The notes: generated by a model not told the origin, from the letters alone. 64,000 nucleotides of DNA from Lymantria dispar (GCA_032191425.1 CM063456.1:1825169-1889168); one strand, 5' to 3'; counted from the first letter of the stretch, positions 28,652 to 39,849 are shown. Numbers and translations are program-made.

Positions 28652-31600
28652 CTAATCAATTGGTAAACGGGACAATGTTGCTACCGCTCTCTTCAGTACC
28701 GAACCGTCCACCTGAACCTCAGCAAAACGAGGCACATTATCTGCGCCATATACTAAATTTAAAATTCGGCCTCGACGCCAGCATAGTGGCGGCAAATTGA
28801 TATCTTTTATCAAAACGAGGTCACCAACTCGAGGTGGATTAGTCTTGTCAGTCCACTTAACGCGCTGCTGGAGAACATGAAGATATTCTAAGCTCCAACG
28901 CTTCCAAAAGCTTTGAGCAAGCTGTTGGACCAACTCAAACCGCGAGAGACGACTTGATCCCACATCAACAAAGGGGTACTCAGGCAAAGCATTAAGTGGC
29001 TGACCAATCAAAAAATGACCCGGTGTGAGAACCTCCAAGTCACTCGGGTCTGAAGAGATCGGACACAACGGTCGCGAGTTCATTACGGCCTCTATCTTAC
29101 AAAACACAGTTGCGAGTTCTTCAAATGTGAGTACAGACTCACCAATAACTCGTCGCAAATGTGCTTTAGCAACCTTAACTGCGGCTTCGAAAATACCACC
29201 CCAATGTGGGCATGCTGCCGGACTAAATTTCCAGGTTATACTACGACTGGTTAGTTTATTACCAATATTTGTGTGATTGCTGGCTAAAAAATCATGTACA
29301 TCTTTCAAATAATTATTGGTTCCCTTAAAATTTGTGCCACAGTCCGAACGTATCAAAGAAGGCAGTCCTCTCCTTGAAACAAATCTATCAAGTGTCGCAA
29401 CAAATGCCTCGGTGGAGAGGGATGACACTAATTCAAGGTGCGCCGCTTTAGTTGACAGACATACGAAGACACACAAATAGGCCTTGACTGTTTTACTATT
29501 TCGCAGAGTTGAAGTCTTAACCAAAAAAGGACCTGCAAAGTCGGTGCCTACACCGGCGAACGGCCTCGATTCTCTGACACGATCAGAAGGGAGGTCACCC
29601 ATCAAGGGTTGCATGGTACTAGCCTTCAGCCTGTAACAAGGCATGCAACGAAATACCACACTGCGAATCGTTCTTCGAGCAGACAAAATCCAAAATTCTC
29701 GCTGCAATATGGCTAATAAGGCGTTACAGCCAGCGTGAGAATTTCTAATGTGACGGTCCGTCACCAACAATTGCACAAAATGACCTTGCTTGGGTAACAA
29801 TATAGGGTGCCGACTACCGTAGGCTAGACTAGAGTTTCTGAGGCGACCTCCAACACGTAAGATACCCGTGTTGTCCAAAAAGGGGCTCAACATACGCAAG
29901 GCTCCTGTTAGTTTAGCCTTACCAGCTTTCAAAATTTCAATCTCCCTTTCAAAATACGTATCCTGTACCACACGTATCCAATGGCAAAAAGCCTCCTGTC
30001 GTTCTTGTGGTGATAGAAAAGCCTCTAATTTTTTGTTCCGTAAGTGCTTACAGTTGTAATAGAAGCGCTTAATCCAAGCTGTTACACTTACTAATTTATC
30101 GAGGGAGCTATACCGATTCAATAAGACATTTGGATCGAATTCACAAGCACGCCTCTCAACAGCGAGCAGTCGCAATCCAGGCAACGGACCTACGTCCAAA
30201 ACCGGCGTCAGTGGCCACTCAGACTCTGAGCGTAATAACCATTCCGGTCCCCACCAAAGGGAGTGTGTTACCAAGGCGGGGGATGTACAACCCCGAGATG
30301 CACAATCAGCTGGGTTAAGCTCACCAGGCACATGCCTCCAAATCAAGGGAGTCTCAGATTTCTGAATTTGGGAGACTCGGTTCGCTACAAATACCTCTAA
30401 GGTGTGAACTGAAGCCTTTAACCAGCACAAAACAATTTGGCTGTCAGTCCACGCGTAAGTGGTGCTAATGTTCACAGTATGACGCAACAAATTCGACACG
30501 TGATTAAGAAGACGCACAAGCAGAGTAGCCCCTGCCAATTCAAGTTTAGGGATTGTCAAAGCAGTCCGTAGGGGTGCCACCTTGCTCTTCGCCATGACCA
30601 GTGAGATCTTTACTTGGCTGTCAGAACCCACCGTACGCAAATATACACAAGTGGCGTAACCCCGTTCAGAGGCGTCCGAGAAACCATGCAGAGTTGCCTG
30701 GTACTTTCCTGGAGGAAGCATAGAACGAGGGATCGATACCTCATTGATCGCAGGAAGTGAGGATACAAATTTGGTCCAGTCTTCCAACAAAGCTCCCCGA
30801 AGAGGTTCGTCCCAGCCTAGTCCTGCCATCCAAAGCCTTTGTAAAAAGCATTTAGCCCAAAATATGACGGGACATATCCAACCATTTGGATCAAATGTTC
30901 TTGCAACCGTGGAAAGCACCAAACGCTTAGTCCAAATGCGCGGCAACTCTAAGTCAACATTGTAAGTGAATATGTCTGGGGCTGGTTTATACTGAATGCC
31001 GAGAACAGTCATCATAGCAGGGTTCTCGATATTCTCGAACAAATGCGGATCTTGCTGATGTTCATCCGGAAGTCCCTTCAAAAGCGCAGGTGAGTTGGAT
31101 ATCCACTTCCGTAACTCATAGCCCGCGGTGGCTAAGATGCCTATCAATTCATCCCGTAGAAGGATGGCCTCTTTCTCAGAGGGTGCACCAGTACAAATGT
31201 CATCGACATACAAATCCTCTTTCAAAATCGCGGCTGCGCGAGGAAACTTTAAGCGCTCCAGGTCCGCGAGCTCCCACAGAGACCGTATAGCCAAATAGGG
31301 GCTTGACTTTAACCCGTACGTGTTTGTATTGAGCTCATAAACAACCATGGGATCCTGGGGGCTTTCACGCCATAGAATCAACTGATACCGACGGTCATCC
31401 GGGTGAATAATCGTCTGTCTGAACATCATCCTTATGTCAGCCACAAATACAACCTGATGTCGACGAAACCGAGTGATGACGTCACAGAGATCCTTGATCA
31501 ATTTAGGACCAGCATGCAAACAATTGTTCAACGATACACGCGTTGAAGTTTGCGCAGAACCATCGAATACTGTACGCAATTTGCCATTTGATGCCTTAAT

Positions 31601-32434
31601 TACAGCATGATGCGGTAGAAAGAAGTGATCCACTGTTTGCCAATCTAATTTCGACACAGACATGTGTCCCAACTCCTCATATTCACGCATAAAATCAATG
31701 TATTTCTCCTTTAGGAGAGCATCTCGAGCCATTCGGCGCTCCATAGCCAATAGTCGTTTCTCAGCAGCAGGCCGCGAGATGCCAAGTGGTGGCCGTACGG
31801 CGAGAAACGGCAATCGAGTCATAATCTGACCAGTACGTAGGCGACTCGTATTGTTTTGGTAAAACAATTCGCACTCCTCATGCTCCGGATCAGTGCGCGG
31901 AGCCTGTGGTGGTTCTTCCACTTCCCAAAACCTCTGAACCGCATCAGAGAGAGCAGAGCCTACCATCAAGCCAATGTCAAGACGGGTATCCGTGAGGACT
32001 GGTCCCATCAGTGCAGAGCCAAATATGGTCGGGATGGCTACCATGCCTCCTGGTTGCATGACCTGAATGCTACCCAAGAATATGTTTCCCAGAACATCGG
32101 CGCCTAGCAACAAATCGACCGATCCAGGTATACCAAATTTGGGGTCTGCCAAGTTCAAACCCGACGCTAAACCAATAGCATACGGAGACAACTGCTTCTC
32201 CGGATGGGTGCCCAAAATATTGTTCATAACAATGGCTGAACACTCAAACAATGGGCTTGACGAGTTTATAGGAGAGAACGCACATAATACTTGGCCTTCA
32301 ACATTGGCCACAACTGCGTTGCCAACACCTCTAGTGACATGAGGAAAATCACGCATACTTAGGCGTACCTGCCCCACCAACCAAGAAGACGCTATACACC
32401 CCTGAGAGCCTGTGTCCAGAATTGCCCGGACCAC
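28652..32434 (-). CDS. pol: BEL/Pao Pol: protease, RT, RNase H, integrase
   Basis: 1,260 residues from the first possible start (GTG). The frame is in fact open from 32533, directly after the gag TAG. The protease is LDTGSQG (Asp at residue 7). The RT carries KLRTVFDGSAQTS near 295 and YVDD at 409-412. RNase H shows GFSDASERGYA near 585, PKLELAGATLL and WTDSQIVLCWL. The integrase has LRVGGRLRNSS near 857, then the H2C2 region, D in TDFAGPF, D in RSDCGTNFKG and E in GGIFEAAVK. A DUF5641-like tail follows (VGDLVLIKD...CWRRGRI). No frameshift or internal stop seen; all catalytic residues checked are present. Expression depends on how the TAG is passed. Confidence 0.93.
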   Translation of the reverse strand: MVRAILDTGSQGCIASSWLVGQVRLSMRDFPHVTRGVGNAVVANVEGQVLCAFSPINSSSPLFECSAIVMNNILGTHPEKQLSPYAIGLASGLNLADPKFGIPGSVDLLLGADVLGNIFLGSIQVMQPGGMVAIPTIFGSALMGPVLTDTRLDIGLMVGSALSDAVQRFWEVEEPPQAPRTDPEHEECELFYQNNTSRLRTGQIMTRLPFLAVRPPLGISRPAAEKRLLAMERRMARDALLKEKYIDFMREYEELGHMSVSKLDWQTVDHFFLPHHAVIKASNGKLRTVFDGSAQTSTRVSLNNCLHAGPKLIKDLCDVITRFRRHQVVFVADIRMMFRQTIIHPDDRRYQLILWRESPQDPMVVYELNTNTYGLKSSPYLAIRSLWELADLERLKFPRAAAILKEDLYVDDICTGAPSEKEAILLRDELIGILATAGYELRKWISNSPALLKGLPDEHQQDPHLFENIENPAMMTVLGIQYKPAPDIFTYNVDLELPRIWTKRLVLSTVARTFDPNGWICPVIFWAKCFLQRLWMAGLGWDEPLRGALLEDWTKFVSSLPAINEVSIPRSMLPPGKYQATLHGFSDASERGYATCVYLRTVGSDSQVKISLVMAKSKVAPLRTALTIPKLELAGATLLVRLLNHVSNLLRHTVNISTTYAWTDSQIVLCWLKASVHTLEVFVANRVSQIQKSETPLIWRHVPGELNPADCASRGCTSPALVTHSLWWGPEWLLRSESEWPLTPVLDVGPLPGLRLLAVERRACEFDPNVLLNRYSSLDKLVSVTAWIKRFYYNCKHLRNKKLEAFLSPQERQEAFCHWIRVVQDTYFEREIEILKAGKAKLTGALRMLSPFLDNTGILRVGGRLRNSSLAYGSRHPILLPKQGHFVQLLVTDRHIRNSHAGCNALLAILQREFWILSARRTIRSVVFRCMPCYRLKASTMQPLMGDLPSDRVRESRPFAGVGTDFAGPFLVKTSTLRNSKTVKAYLCVFVCLSTKAAHLELVSSLSTEAFVATLDRFVSRRGLPSLIRSDCGTNFKGTNNYLKDVHDFLASNHTNIGNKLTSRSITWKFSPAACPHWGGIFEAAVKVAKAHLRRVIGESVLTFEELATVFCKIEAVMNSRPLCPISSDPSDLEVLTPGHFLIGQPLNALPEYPFVDVGSSRLSRFELVQQLAQSFWKRWSLEYLHVLQQRVKWTDKTNPPRVGDLVLIKDINLPPLCWRRGRILNLVYGADNVPRFAEVQVDGSVLKRAVATLSRLPID

Positions 32435-32533
32435 AACAGAGGCACCTGTCCGTCCCCAGACCCTTACAGAAGCAGTGGGTAGGAGTACGGTTTCAAACGG
32501 GGGTGGTGCATGACGGGGGGAGGCGCCGTGTTC

Positions 32534-34042
32534 CTAATGTCGTCTAGGCAGCGGGTGATTCTCATGTTCCCGGGAAGCGTCATCAAAGGTAGGTACCCGC
32601 CCGTGACGATACGGGCGCGAATCGTGGTTATCACTCTTACCACGGGCTTCCGATGACGGCGAGCATTGACCTTGTGGGCGCCTCGCTGCGGCAGAATCTA
32701 CGACGCGCGGGGGTGAGCGACTAGGTCTCGAACTGCGGTTTTCATACCGGTGCCTTCGCTCATAACTACCCGTAGGTGAGACTTGACGTTCATGTTCACG
32801 ACCAATCCCATTATTATTCGCACAAAGAAGTTTCAAATGCTGGCCTCCGCAGTACGTACATGGGCGAGGATTAGGGCAATCGCGCTGGAAATGGTTTCCC
32901 AAGCAAGAAAAGCACCAACCTCGAGCCTTAGCCAAACGCCTACGTGAGGCCACGTGCAGCGCAGTGAAATCTGAGCAACTGGCAACTTTATGACTCGGGG
33001 ACTTGCAATAGGTGCACTCAGGTCGCGACTGTACAGCAGCAAAACGTGGTGGGTGACGAACCTCTGGCCTTCTAAAGGCGTGATTGCGGGTCGGAGCCGA
33101 TGACCGCGGCAACTGTTGACCAAATGACCTGTCAACGACCGTCATGTCTACCATCCTACACTCGTCTTCCAAAAACTTCTTAAGGTCATCAAAAGCAGGC
33201 AAGTGAGTTGCATCATCACCTCCATATTTTTGCTCGAAACGAGCCCTAAGTTCCGCAGGAAGCTTTTTCAAAACAATATGCACCAGCATATATGACCAAG
33301 TGCTCACCGGAAGGTCTAACCTTTCCAGTGCGTTGATCGCAATCATCAATGGGTTCAATAAGTCGGACCTTAAAGCCGAGACCCTAGATACCACTGGCAG
33401 ACCCAAGAGCTGACCAATGTGTGTATCTGCCAGGCAACGCTTATTTTGGTAACGCTTTATGAGAAGGTTACGTGCCACTAGGTAGTTTCCATCATTGATC
33501 TCCAGGTGCTGAACTAAACCTCTCGCTTCACCTTCCAACACGGAGAACAGGTAGGCCAATTTTTGAGCGGAGCCTAAGTCAGAACGCGCGTGGACTAAGC
33601 TCTCAAACAAATTTATGAAACCTAGCCATTGGTCCAAACGACCATCAAAACGCGGCAGGTCCAAAGTGGGCAGTTTACTCAATAAGCCCGACGTAGAAGG
33701 TTTCACATCCCTAGACGCGGGAGACTCACCCCTTTTCGACGCGGAAATTTCCCTAGCACGCTGTGAGATTCGATCTGCATAATCCATGATCTGGTCATAA
33801 TCCGCGTGTACCAAGTCACGATACGGTTGTGGGTAATCTTCATCAGAAATATCTAAAATTTTTGTGTTGAAGTTACGGTACACATCATCAACAAATTGTA
33901 AGCGCGTATCCAATTTGCTGTACCTATCCAGGAGAGACTCATTTCGATCAGACCTATCAACCAAGGCGGTTGCAGTCGAGAACCATCTCAACTCAGAGCG
34001 CAGCTTACCTGCCGAGTCCTTAGCGCTAGCAAAAGCAGCCAT
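32534..34042 (-). CDS. gag: BEL/Pao Gag
   Basis: 502 residues from an ATG. The N-terminal part is helical (about 1-110). A DUF1759-type Gag domain follows at about 120-280 (LPTLDLPRFDGRLDQWLGF, KLAYLFSVLEGEARGLVQHL). Then come zinc knuckles CTYCKSPSHKVASC, CFSCLGNHFQRDC and CTYCGGQHLKLLC at about 345-410, and an Arg/Ser-rich tail. It forms the virus-like particle and binds RNA. The frame ends in TAG (32534-32536), but the same frame stays open downstream and reaches the protease, so Gag and Pol are one frame split by a single stop. The next codon is GAA. Confidence 0.9.
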   Translation of the reverse strand: MAAFASAKDSAGKLRSELRWFSTATALVDRSDRNESLLDRYSKLDTRLQFVDDVYRNFNTKILDISDEDYPQPYRDLVHADYDQIMDYADRISQRAREISASKRGESPASRDVKPSTSGLLSKLPTLDLPRFDGRLDQWLGFINLFESLVHARSDLGSAQKLAYLFSVLEGEARGLVQHLEINDGNYLVARNLLIKRYQNKRCLADTHIGQLLGLPVVSRVSALRSDLLNPLMIAINALERLDLPVSTWSYMLVHIVLKKLPAELRARFEQKYGGDDATHLPAFDDLKKFLEDECRMVDMTVVDRSFGQQLPRSSAPTRNHAFRRPEVRHPPRFAAVQSRPECTYCKSPSHKVASCSDFTALHVASRRRLAKARGWCFSCLGNHFQRDCPNPRPCTYCGGQHLKLLCANNNGIGREHERQVSPTGSYERRHRYENRSSRPSRSPPRVVDSAAARRPQGQCSPSSEARGKSDNHDSRPYRHGRVPTFDDASREHENHPLPRRH

Positions 34043-34587
34043 AATAATCGAATAAAATAATTAAATTCCAACAAAAAAAAAATATATATATAATCAACTA
34101 AATAAATCAACCAATTGAAACAACAATCAAAAAATACAAATTACAAAATTGAACAATATTTAAATTATTGCGCAAAGGGAAACGTTAATATTTTACTGTA
34201 TAAGTACCATAAACAAAACGCAAAAATAATATTAAACTAATTGTCTATACAGTTCAATTCATTCGTTCATTCAATCACGAGACTGCACTACTCTGTGGCA
34301 CAATGTACTACGCAAATTATTTTATTACTCTGTGGCACATTAAGTAAACAATGATATTCAAAATTTCAAATGTTGCAGTGAACTTATTTATATGATATTT
34401 TTAATAACTAATGACAATAAGTACACAAATGATCAATCACACAAATATTTAATGTGTATCTTTATACACCAGACTATTTATTAAACTGGGCCGTAATACG
34501 TAAAATTCAAGTAATTATATATCGATTTATTTTTCAACACGGGCACTTGTAGATATCAATACCAAACAAAATTACTAGATTCACTAG
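34043..34587 (-). other. Leader of the BEL/Pao element
   Basis: AT-rich, non-coding sequence between the primer-binding site and the gag ATG. It includes a short direct repeat CTCTGTGGCACA near 34290 and 34330. It probably contains the packaging signal; nothing specific can be shown. Confidence 0.5.
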
Positions 34588-34605
34588 AACCACGCTCTGC
34601 TACCA
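34588..34605 (-). promoter_or_regulatory. Candidate primer-binding site
   Basis: On the minus strand, TGGTAGCAGAGCGTGG begins seven bases inside the 5' LTR edge. It starts with TGG as the complement of a tRNA CCA end. The tRNA identity is not assigned. Confidence 0.55.
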
Positions 34606-34612
34606 GAAAGTA

Positions 34613-35312
34613 TGTTCATTACCGTTCCCTACTGACCTAGGATGCGCAGTGGAAGGGGACACCAGGCCAGTGAGGGATATCAAATGGGTAATAACATTGG
34701 CTTGCGATTACGCAAGGCTATTTTAAGTTCTCTTAAATGATAGTACAAGAACAGATTTTAACACTTACGAGTAGATACCGCGGAGGTAGCTATAACGTAA
34801 CCTAACTCAGCGTTCGGTCTGGCCAGACAAATAGAAACTAACTGAGGGGTTACTTAGCTTTGTATCCAAAAGCGCGGTGATGACAACGGCCTCGTACACT
34901 TCAAGGACTCAGGCTTGCTACTCGTACACACAATTTAATGTTCACAAATATATACTTAATTCTAATTAACTCGCGTACATAAGCGGTACACAAAACAAAG
35001 GGTGGCGCGCAATATTACAAATACCACGATTTCACGGCTTAGTCCACAAAAGACATAGCAATTACAAAATATGTGCGCACGCGACCGTTACTTCCAACGC
35101 GAACCAAAAAGTGAAAGTAAAAGTAACCAAAAGGGCGGAAACAAAACGACCCCGGGGCCGGCCGGCGCGCCGGCCCCGTGCCATCCGCGTACCAAAGTGA
35201 AAGTGAAAGTGAAAGTGGCGGCTGGCTCCGAGCCAACCGCGAACCACAAAATCAGAACTACCCTACATGGATTTAATTATTAAACTAATATAAAAATGTT
35301 TGGTACCGAACA
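34613..35312 (-). repeat. 5' LTR of the BEL/Pao element
   Basis: 700 bp, almost identical to 27921-28620. As the 5' LTR it should contain the promoter. A TATA-like AATATAAAAATG lies near its outer edge on the plus strand, and the minus-strand promoter elements are not obvious. Confidence 0.95.
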
Positions 35313-35317
35313 CTATC

Positions 35318-35700
35318 CTTTATTCGTATACCTCCATAATTACATCTTTATAAATACACACTTAGTAACAGAGCCTTGATAAGCACTTGTAATGTTAAAC
35401 TGTTATTACTTCTTCCTTGCTTCTGTTGACTCTTCCATGTGTGACCACCGAATGCCCTCAACTCATTTGTGACCATCTATTTATAACCGCTGTTCGCTAG
35501 TAAACCACTCAAGCGTGCATACTTTGTGTTGCCACCTTTCGTTTGGCGATAACAACCATATATTACGATCTTTAGTTACTATCGAATCTGCTGTCAACCG
35601 ACCGATCCGGTATCTAGGTTATTTATCTATACTGAAAGAAAGAATGTTTGTTTTGGGCATTACAGAATGTTTTTAAAACTAACTTATTTACTAGATATTA
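35318..35700. other. Spacer outside the BEL/Pao element
   Basis: No coding potential or repeat recognised. Confidence 0.3.
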
Positions 35701-36260
35701 CTACATATTATAAAAACAAAGACTATTAAAATGAATACGAATAATAGCAAATATTTAAAATGCTGTAGTAGACCAAAAAAGGTTCTATCTCAGCATAAGC
35801 TGCAACACGGAGGTGCTACAGCGCTGGTTTTCAGATAAAACCATTACGTTGAGCACGGGCCGTCGCGACACAATTAAATCGCAATATAATAAATATTATT
35901 ATTAATATATATAAATAATATTACCAATAAACATATATATGTACATTAGTGAGCATAAAAAATAAAGTAAAAAGATCAACAAATTAGAAAATTAATAATT
36001 ATAATTAAATACTCAATTTCATATACATAGATTAACGAACAAACATTAACAATATTTGTTACTGCAATATCCTCATCTCATAGGCAAACCGAGCCGATTT
36101 GCCTATGAGTACTGTCCTCTATCGGGCTCGTTCAATCCAATCGTTGTGCTCGATAGGAACGGATCCATAAATCCCAGAGCGCATTCTGTGATCTCGCAAA
36201 GTTTGGTTGTAGGTCATTAAAGAAAAACAAGGTTACAAACAGCATGTATGCTCAACAAAC
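35701..36260 (-). other. 3' UTR of the CR1-like LINE, with hairpin
   Basis: On the minus strand it follows the LINE stop at 36261. It includes a perfect 12-bp stem, CTCATAGGCAAA (36077-36088) with TTTGCCTATGAG (36098-36109), around a 9-base loop. A conserved-looking block lies near 35790-35870 (CAGCATAAGCTGCAACACGG). The exact 3' end is not visible. Confidence 0.5.
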
Positions 36261-36482
36261 TTACAAGGATTCTTTCTGGTTTTTAAGCAAATAGTCCTTG
36301 AATTTATGTTTAAAATTATTAACTGATTTTATTTCACGTAATGGAGGCGGCAGATTATTCCAGCAACGGGTTGCAGCTAATTTAAAACTGCCCCGAAATG
36401 CTGTCGTTCTGTGCCTCTGTGTTAATAACATATATGTCGACGCCCTAGTATTTATTTTAATATAATTTTTTGACCATGACAA
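36261..36482 (-). pseudogene. CR1-like LINE, C-terminus
   Basis: 73 residues with the typical end motif FRGSFKLAATRCWNNLPPPL followed by an FKHKFKDYLL helix. It ends with the stop at 36261. Confidence 0.8.
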
Positions 36483-36748
36483 TTTGTGGTATAAATACTC
36501 TGGTTTTTTGAAACAATCACGTCGAAAAGAAGAACAGCCAAATGAAGGTGACTGCGAGCAGACATTGTCATCAGATTACATCTGTTTAAAAAAGGGGTAA
36601 CATGAGCCCGAGGAGGTATATGAAAGCAAAAACGTGCACAGGCGTTTTGAACTCTCTGGATCAATTTCTCGGTTTTGCCAAGAATGCAAGTACCGTACAC
36701 AGTATCAACGTAATTAAGCTTTGATAGAATGAGTGTCTCGCACAACAT
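36452..36748 (-). pseudogene. CR1-like LINE, region after RT
   Basis: 98 residues: MLCETLILSKLNYVDTVYG and LIQRVQNACARFCF, the conserved post-RT segment of CR1/L2-type LINEs. It is shifted in frame from 36661-38322 and overlaps the next block. Confidence 0.75.
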
Positions 36749-38322
36749 GACGCGTATACCACATTTAAATAGTGGCGAATTTGGTACAGTACTTTGAGTC
36801 TATAAAAGCAGTTTCGTATCGCCTCGATTACATGCGTTTCAAATCGCAGGTGTCCATCAAAGATGACTCCTAAATTACGTGCTTCTTGCACCTGAGCAAT
36901 TGAACGGCCATTGATCTTTATATCTATACTTTGACATTTTTTTAGCATATTTCTGCTACCTGCAATGATAAATTTACTTTTATCAGGGTTCAACGTCAAG
37001 CAATTTGTTTCTGACCACTTTGTAATCCTTTCCAGGTCCTCACTCATTTTATTTACAGCGTCTCCTATATATTTCGGATAAAAAGAGTAATACAATTGTA
37101 GATCGTCAGCATAAAGATGACATTTCGAGTACACCAAGCAATTAGTAATATCGTTTGTATACAAAATAAAGAAGAGCGGTCCCAGGACGGAACCCTGAGG
37201 AACGCCTCTGTCAATTAATCTAGGGAGAGATGTGATATTGTTACCATTCCTACTCTTAAATTGTATATATTGCGATCGATTTGATAAATAACTGTGAAAC
37301 CATTGTATGGTCTCAGCATGACATCCATAGAATGATAGCTTTGAGAGAAGAAGTGAAATGTTGATGCTATCGAAAGCACGCGAATAGTCAAGCAGAACAA
37401 GCAGTGTTGCCATACCTTTATTTCTGTCTTCCAATATATTACTAACTACATCAAGGAGTGCAGTAGTCGTACTGTGCTTTTGGCGAAACCCTGATTGTGT
37501 TACAGGAAAAATTTGACACTGTTCGAGATATGCCCTAAATTGGTTACAGACGATTTTTTCTAGAACTTTAGAAACACAGGGCAGCAAGCTAATGGGACGT
37601 ATATCCTTCGCGCTAGTGGGATGAGAAACTTTGGGGATTGGTTGAACTATTGCCATTTTCCACCGGGTAGGAAACGTGGATGTCAAGATTGACCAGTTTA
37701 TAATGGATGTTATTGCTCGGAGAGAATTAGGAAGTGTCATCATCAACATATTCAACGAAATGTGATCGGCACCTAAGGCATTCGAATTGAAACTATTCAA
37801 AATATTTAACACATCCTCCTCGGCCACTGTTTGAAGCTGAAATTTATTTAGGTTAAAACGATTAAATTCAAAATAGGTTAATTCTGCTATTGTTACGAAA
37901 TCCTCACCAGGCACGTCCTGGAAATGTTCGTTAAGTAATTCGGGATCATCACAGAAGTCTGGTAGGTCGTGGTCAGATTTTTTATTTATAGAAATTGTTG
38001 ATTTTAGTTTCTTCCATAATCGTTTAGGTTGGTCAATATTTTTGTTGACATATGTATTAAAGTAAGCCTGCTTCTCACGATCAATTGCAGCTCGGACGAA
38101 GTACTTAAGCTCTTTGTACGAATTATGAAGACTTTCGCATCTATTAGATTTAAAACGAGCGTGGGCAGTGTCTCTCAGATTCATTATTAATTTGACAGTG
38201 TCGGTGCTGCATCTAAACGGCTGGATGGATTTAAATGAATTTTTTTGAATGTATTCAAGTGGGGGCCTGGATGATTTAGATTCCCAAATCAACCCCGGAA
38301 GATGGCGCCGCAGTGAGACCAC
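36661..38322 (-). pseudogene. CR1-like LINE RT
   Basis: 553 residues. A linker before RT (KRLWKKLKSTISINKKS) is followed by RT: ADHISLNMLM, IRPISLLPCVSKVLEKIV, SGFRQKHSTTTALLD, LLDYSRAFDSI (motif A), RGVPQGSVLGPLFFILYTND (motif B) and LYADDLQLYYSF (motif C), then NLGVIFDGHLRFE. The APE endonuclease is missing, so it is 5'-truncated near 38280. The first 15 residues probably belong to the neighbouring R1-like fragment. The frame breaks near 36740. Confidence 0.8.
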
Positions 38323-39173
38323 ACTCCCTTAGTGAGACCACACCGCCCTCCGCTCGCACCCGCAACACCCGCCGGTACAAGCCGGCGAGCATTTCTGCCT
38401 CCAGGTCCCACGGGGGAGTCCCGGCCAATAGGCACGCTGCCTTCGTCGCCACCATGCGGTATCCGCGTATGGCCCTGACCGCCATGGCCCTCTGTGGTCG
38501 CCACAGAAGAGTCGGACGGTCAGGAACCCCGCCCACACCGGTAAGCCGTACAGGGCTATCGACCGGATGACCCCCGCGTACAGCCGTCGGCACGTAGTGC
38601 TCGGTCCGCCCACGTTCGGCATAAGCCACGACAGGGCGGACGCCGCGCCGACGAGCCGTGGGGCGAGCCTGCGGAAATGCTCCCGGAACCACCATTGCCC
38701 GTCGAGCACCAGTCCCAAGCACCTCATATAGGCCCGGATGCTGATGTCAACCGAATGGACGGTGATCGGAGCGCCGATGGGAGGGCTCATACGGCACCCA
38801 TGGAACAAGAGGACCTCCGTCTTGTTCAGGGCGACCCTCAACCCCAGCGCCGTGGGACACCGCACGACATAGGCGTTCGCACAACGTCCCCTGTTCGGTT
38901 GGTGCAGAGGACGCAGCGCCCCTCCAAATAATCTGCCACTAGCCACCTCAGGTAAGCTGGCACCCCGTGATACCGGAGCGCCTGCCTAATGCAGCTAAAT
39001 GGCAGACTATTGAATGCGTTGGCGATGTCCAGGGACACCGCCAACAGCACTCCCCCACCGGTGACGGCCTCAGTCGCCACGGCCCTCAGGTGCAACAGAG
39101 CCGCGATCGGCGAAAATAATGCCGAACTACAGGAAGCAGAAGAACGTATCTTTCTTTGTTCACTTTCCACCAA
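38276..39173 (-). pseudogene. R1-clade LINE RT fragment with internal deletion
   Basis: From 39173: AVSLDIANAFNSLPF (motif A), then ADYLEGRC and MSCGVP (start of motif B). The sequence then jumps to LGLRVALNKTEVLLFHG, so the YxDD motif is deleted near 38850-38860. Next come LGLVLDGQWWFREHFRRL and, after frame changes, LLAGTPPWDLEAEMLA...YRRV. The last part matches the element at 58308-59120. Fragment only; no endonuclease and no 3' end. Confidence 0.75.
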
Positions 39174-39199
39174 GTTAAAGGGTCAACATCATTTGCCAC

Positions 39200-39290
39200 A
39201 CGTTTATACTGAATATTCGCATTCGCATTCGCATTCGCGAATGTTGGCAGCAGATATTCACATCCGCATTCGCATTCGCAAATGTCCAAA
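39200..39290. repeat. GCATTC hexamer repeats in inverted order
   Basis: ATTCGCATTCGCATTCGCA runs into CGAATG and then another CGCATTCGCATTCGC run with AAATG. Units occur in both orientations, so the block is self-complementary. Confidence 0.75.
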
Positions 39291-39420
39291 ATACGACATT
39301 CGTTACATCACTACCTTGTACCCTTCATCATTCAGCTTTTGCCGTCCTCTACAAGGTCAAGATGCAATTAAAAATCAAATACAAACGCGATAAAATCCGT
39401 AACGAAGTTTTATTTAAAAC

Positions 39421-39600
39421 TAGTGTTGCCCAAAAAAGACTTGGTCTTGCGGTCTTGGTCTTGCGAGAAATGCGAGACCGAGACCAAGACCAAGACCGTT
39501 AAATTTTTGCAAGACCAAGACCAAGACTGGCCCTGCAAGACTTGAGCAAGACCAAGACTGAGTCTGCAAGAGTCTCGCGGTCTTGCATTTAAGTCAAATC
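39421..39600. repeat. GGTCTT / AAGACC palindromic cluster
   Basis: Begins TAGTGTTGCCC (a hAT-like TIR start) and continues as CTTGGTCTTGCGGTCTTGG..., turning into GACCAAGACCAAGACC. Short hexamers point first one way and then the other, giving long imperfect foldback potential. No matching right terminus or TSD was found. Confidence 0.65.
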
Positions 39601-39849
39601 ACTTTCCCTTATTTATACATTCATGACATTAGGGTATATGCATGATATTTTTTTATTTTTTTAAACGTTTCTACTAGATATTACATTACTAGAAATAAAT
39701 ATAACACATCCAAAATATAAACCATTTCGCTAAAAAATTTTTTTTAAAATCGCCATTATTTATGGGCGATGTAAACGCGACTAGTTCGGCGCGCGTATTC
39801 TGTGACGTCAGAGTACTCGACACTCGTACAAGTTGCTAGAGCTGCCAAC
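39601..39849. other. AT-rich spacer
   Basis: No gene seen. A short GC-richer patch at 39780-39830 contains GTGACGTCAGAG (CRE-like), without supporting context. Confidence 0.3.

Larger units (their letters stand above)
27921..35312 (-). mobile_element. Structurally complete BEL/Pao LTR retrotransposon
   Basis: 7,392 bp with two 700-bp LTRs (27921-28620 and 34613-35312) and a 5-bp TSD CTATC (27916-27920 and 35313-35317). It has a candidate primer-binding site, gag, and pol with all domains. I found only two differences between the LTRs (28270/34962 and 28569/35261), so the insertion is recent. The only visible lesion is a TAG between gag and pol in the same frame. Confidence 0.95.
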
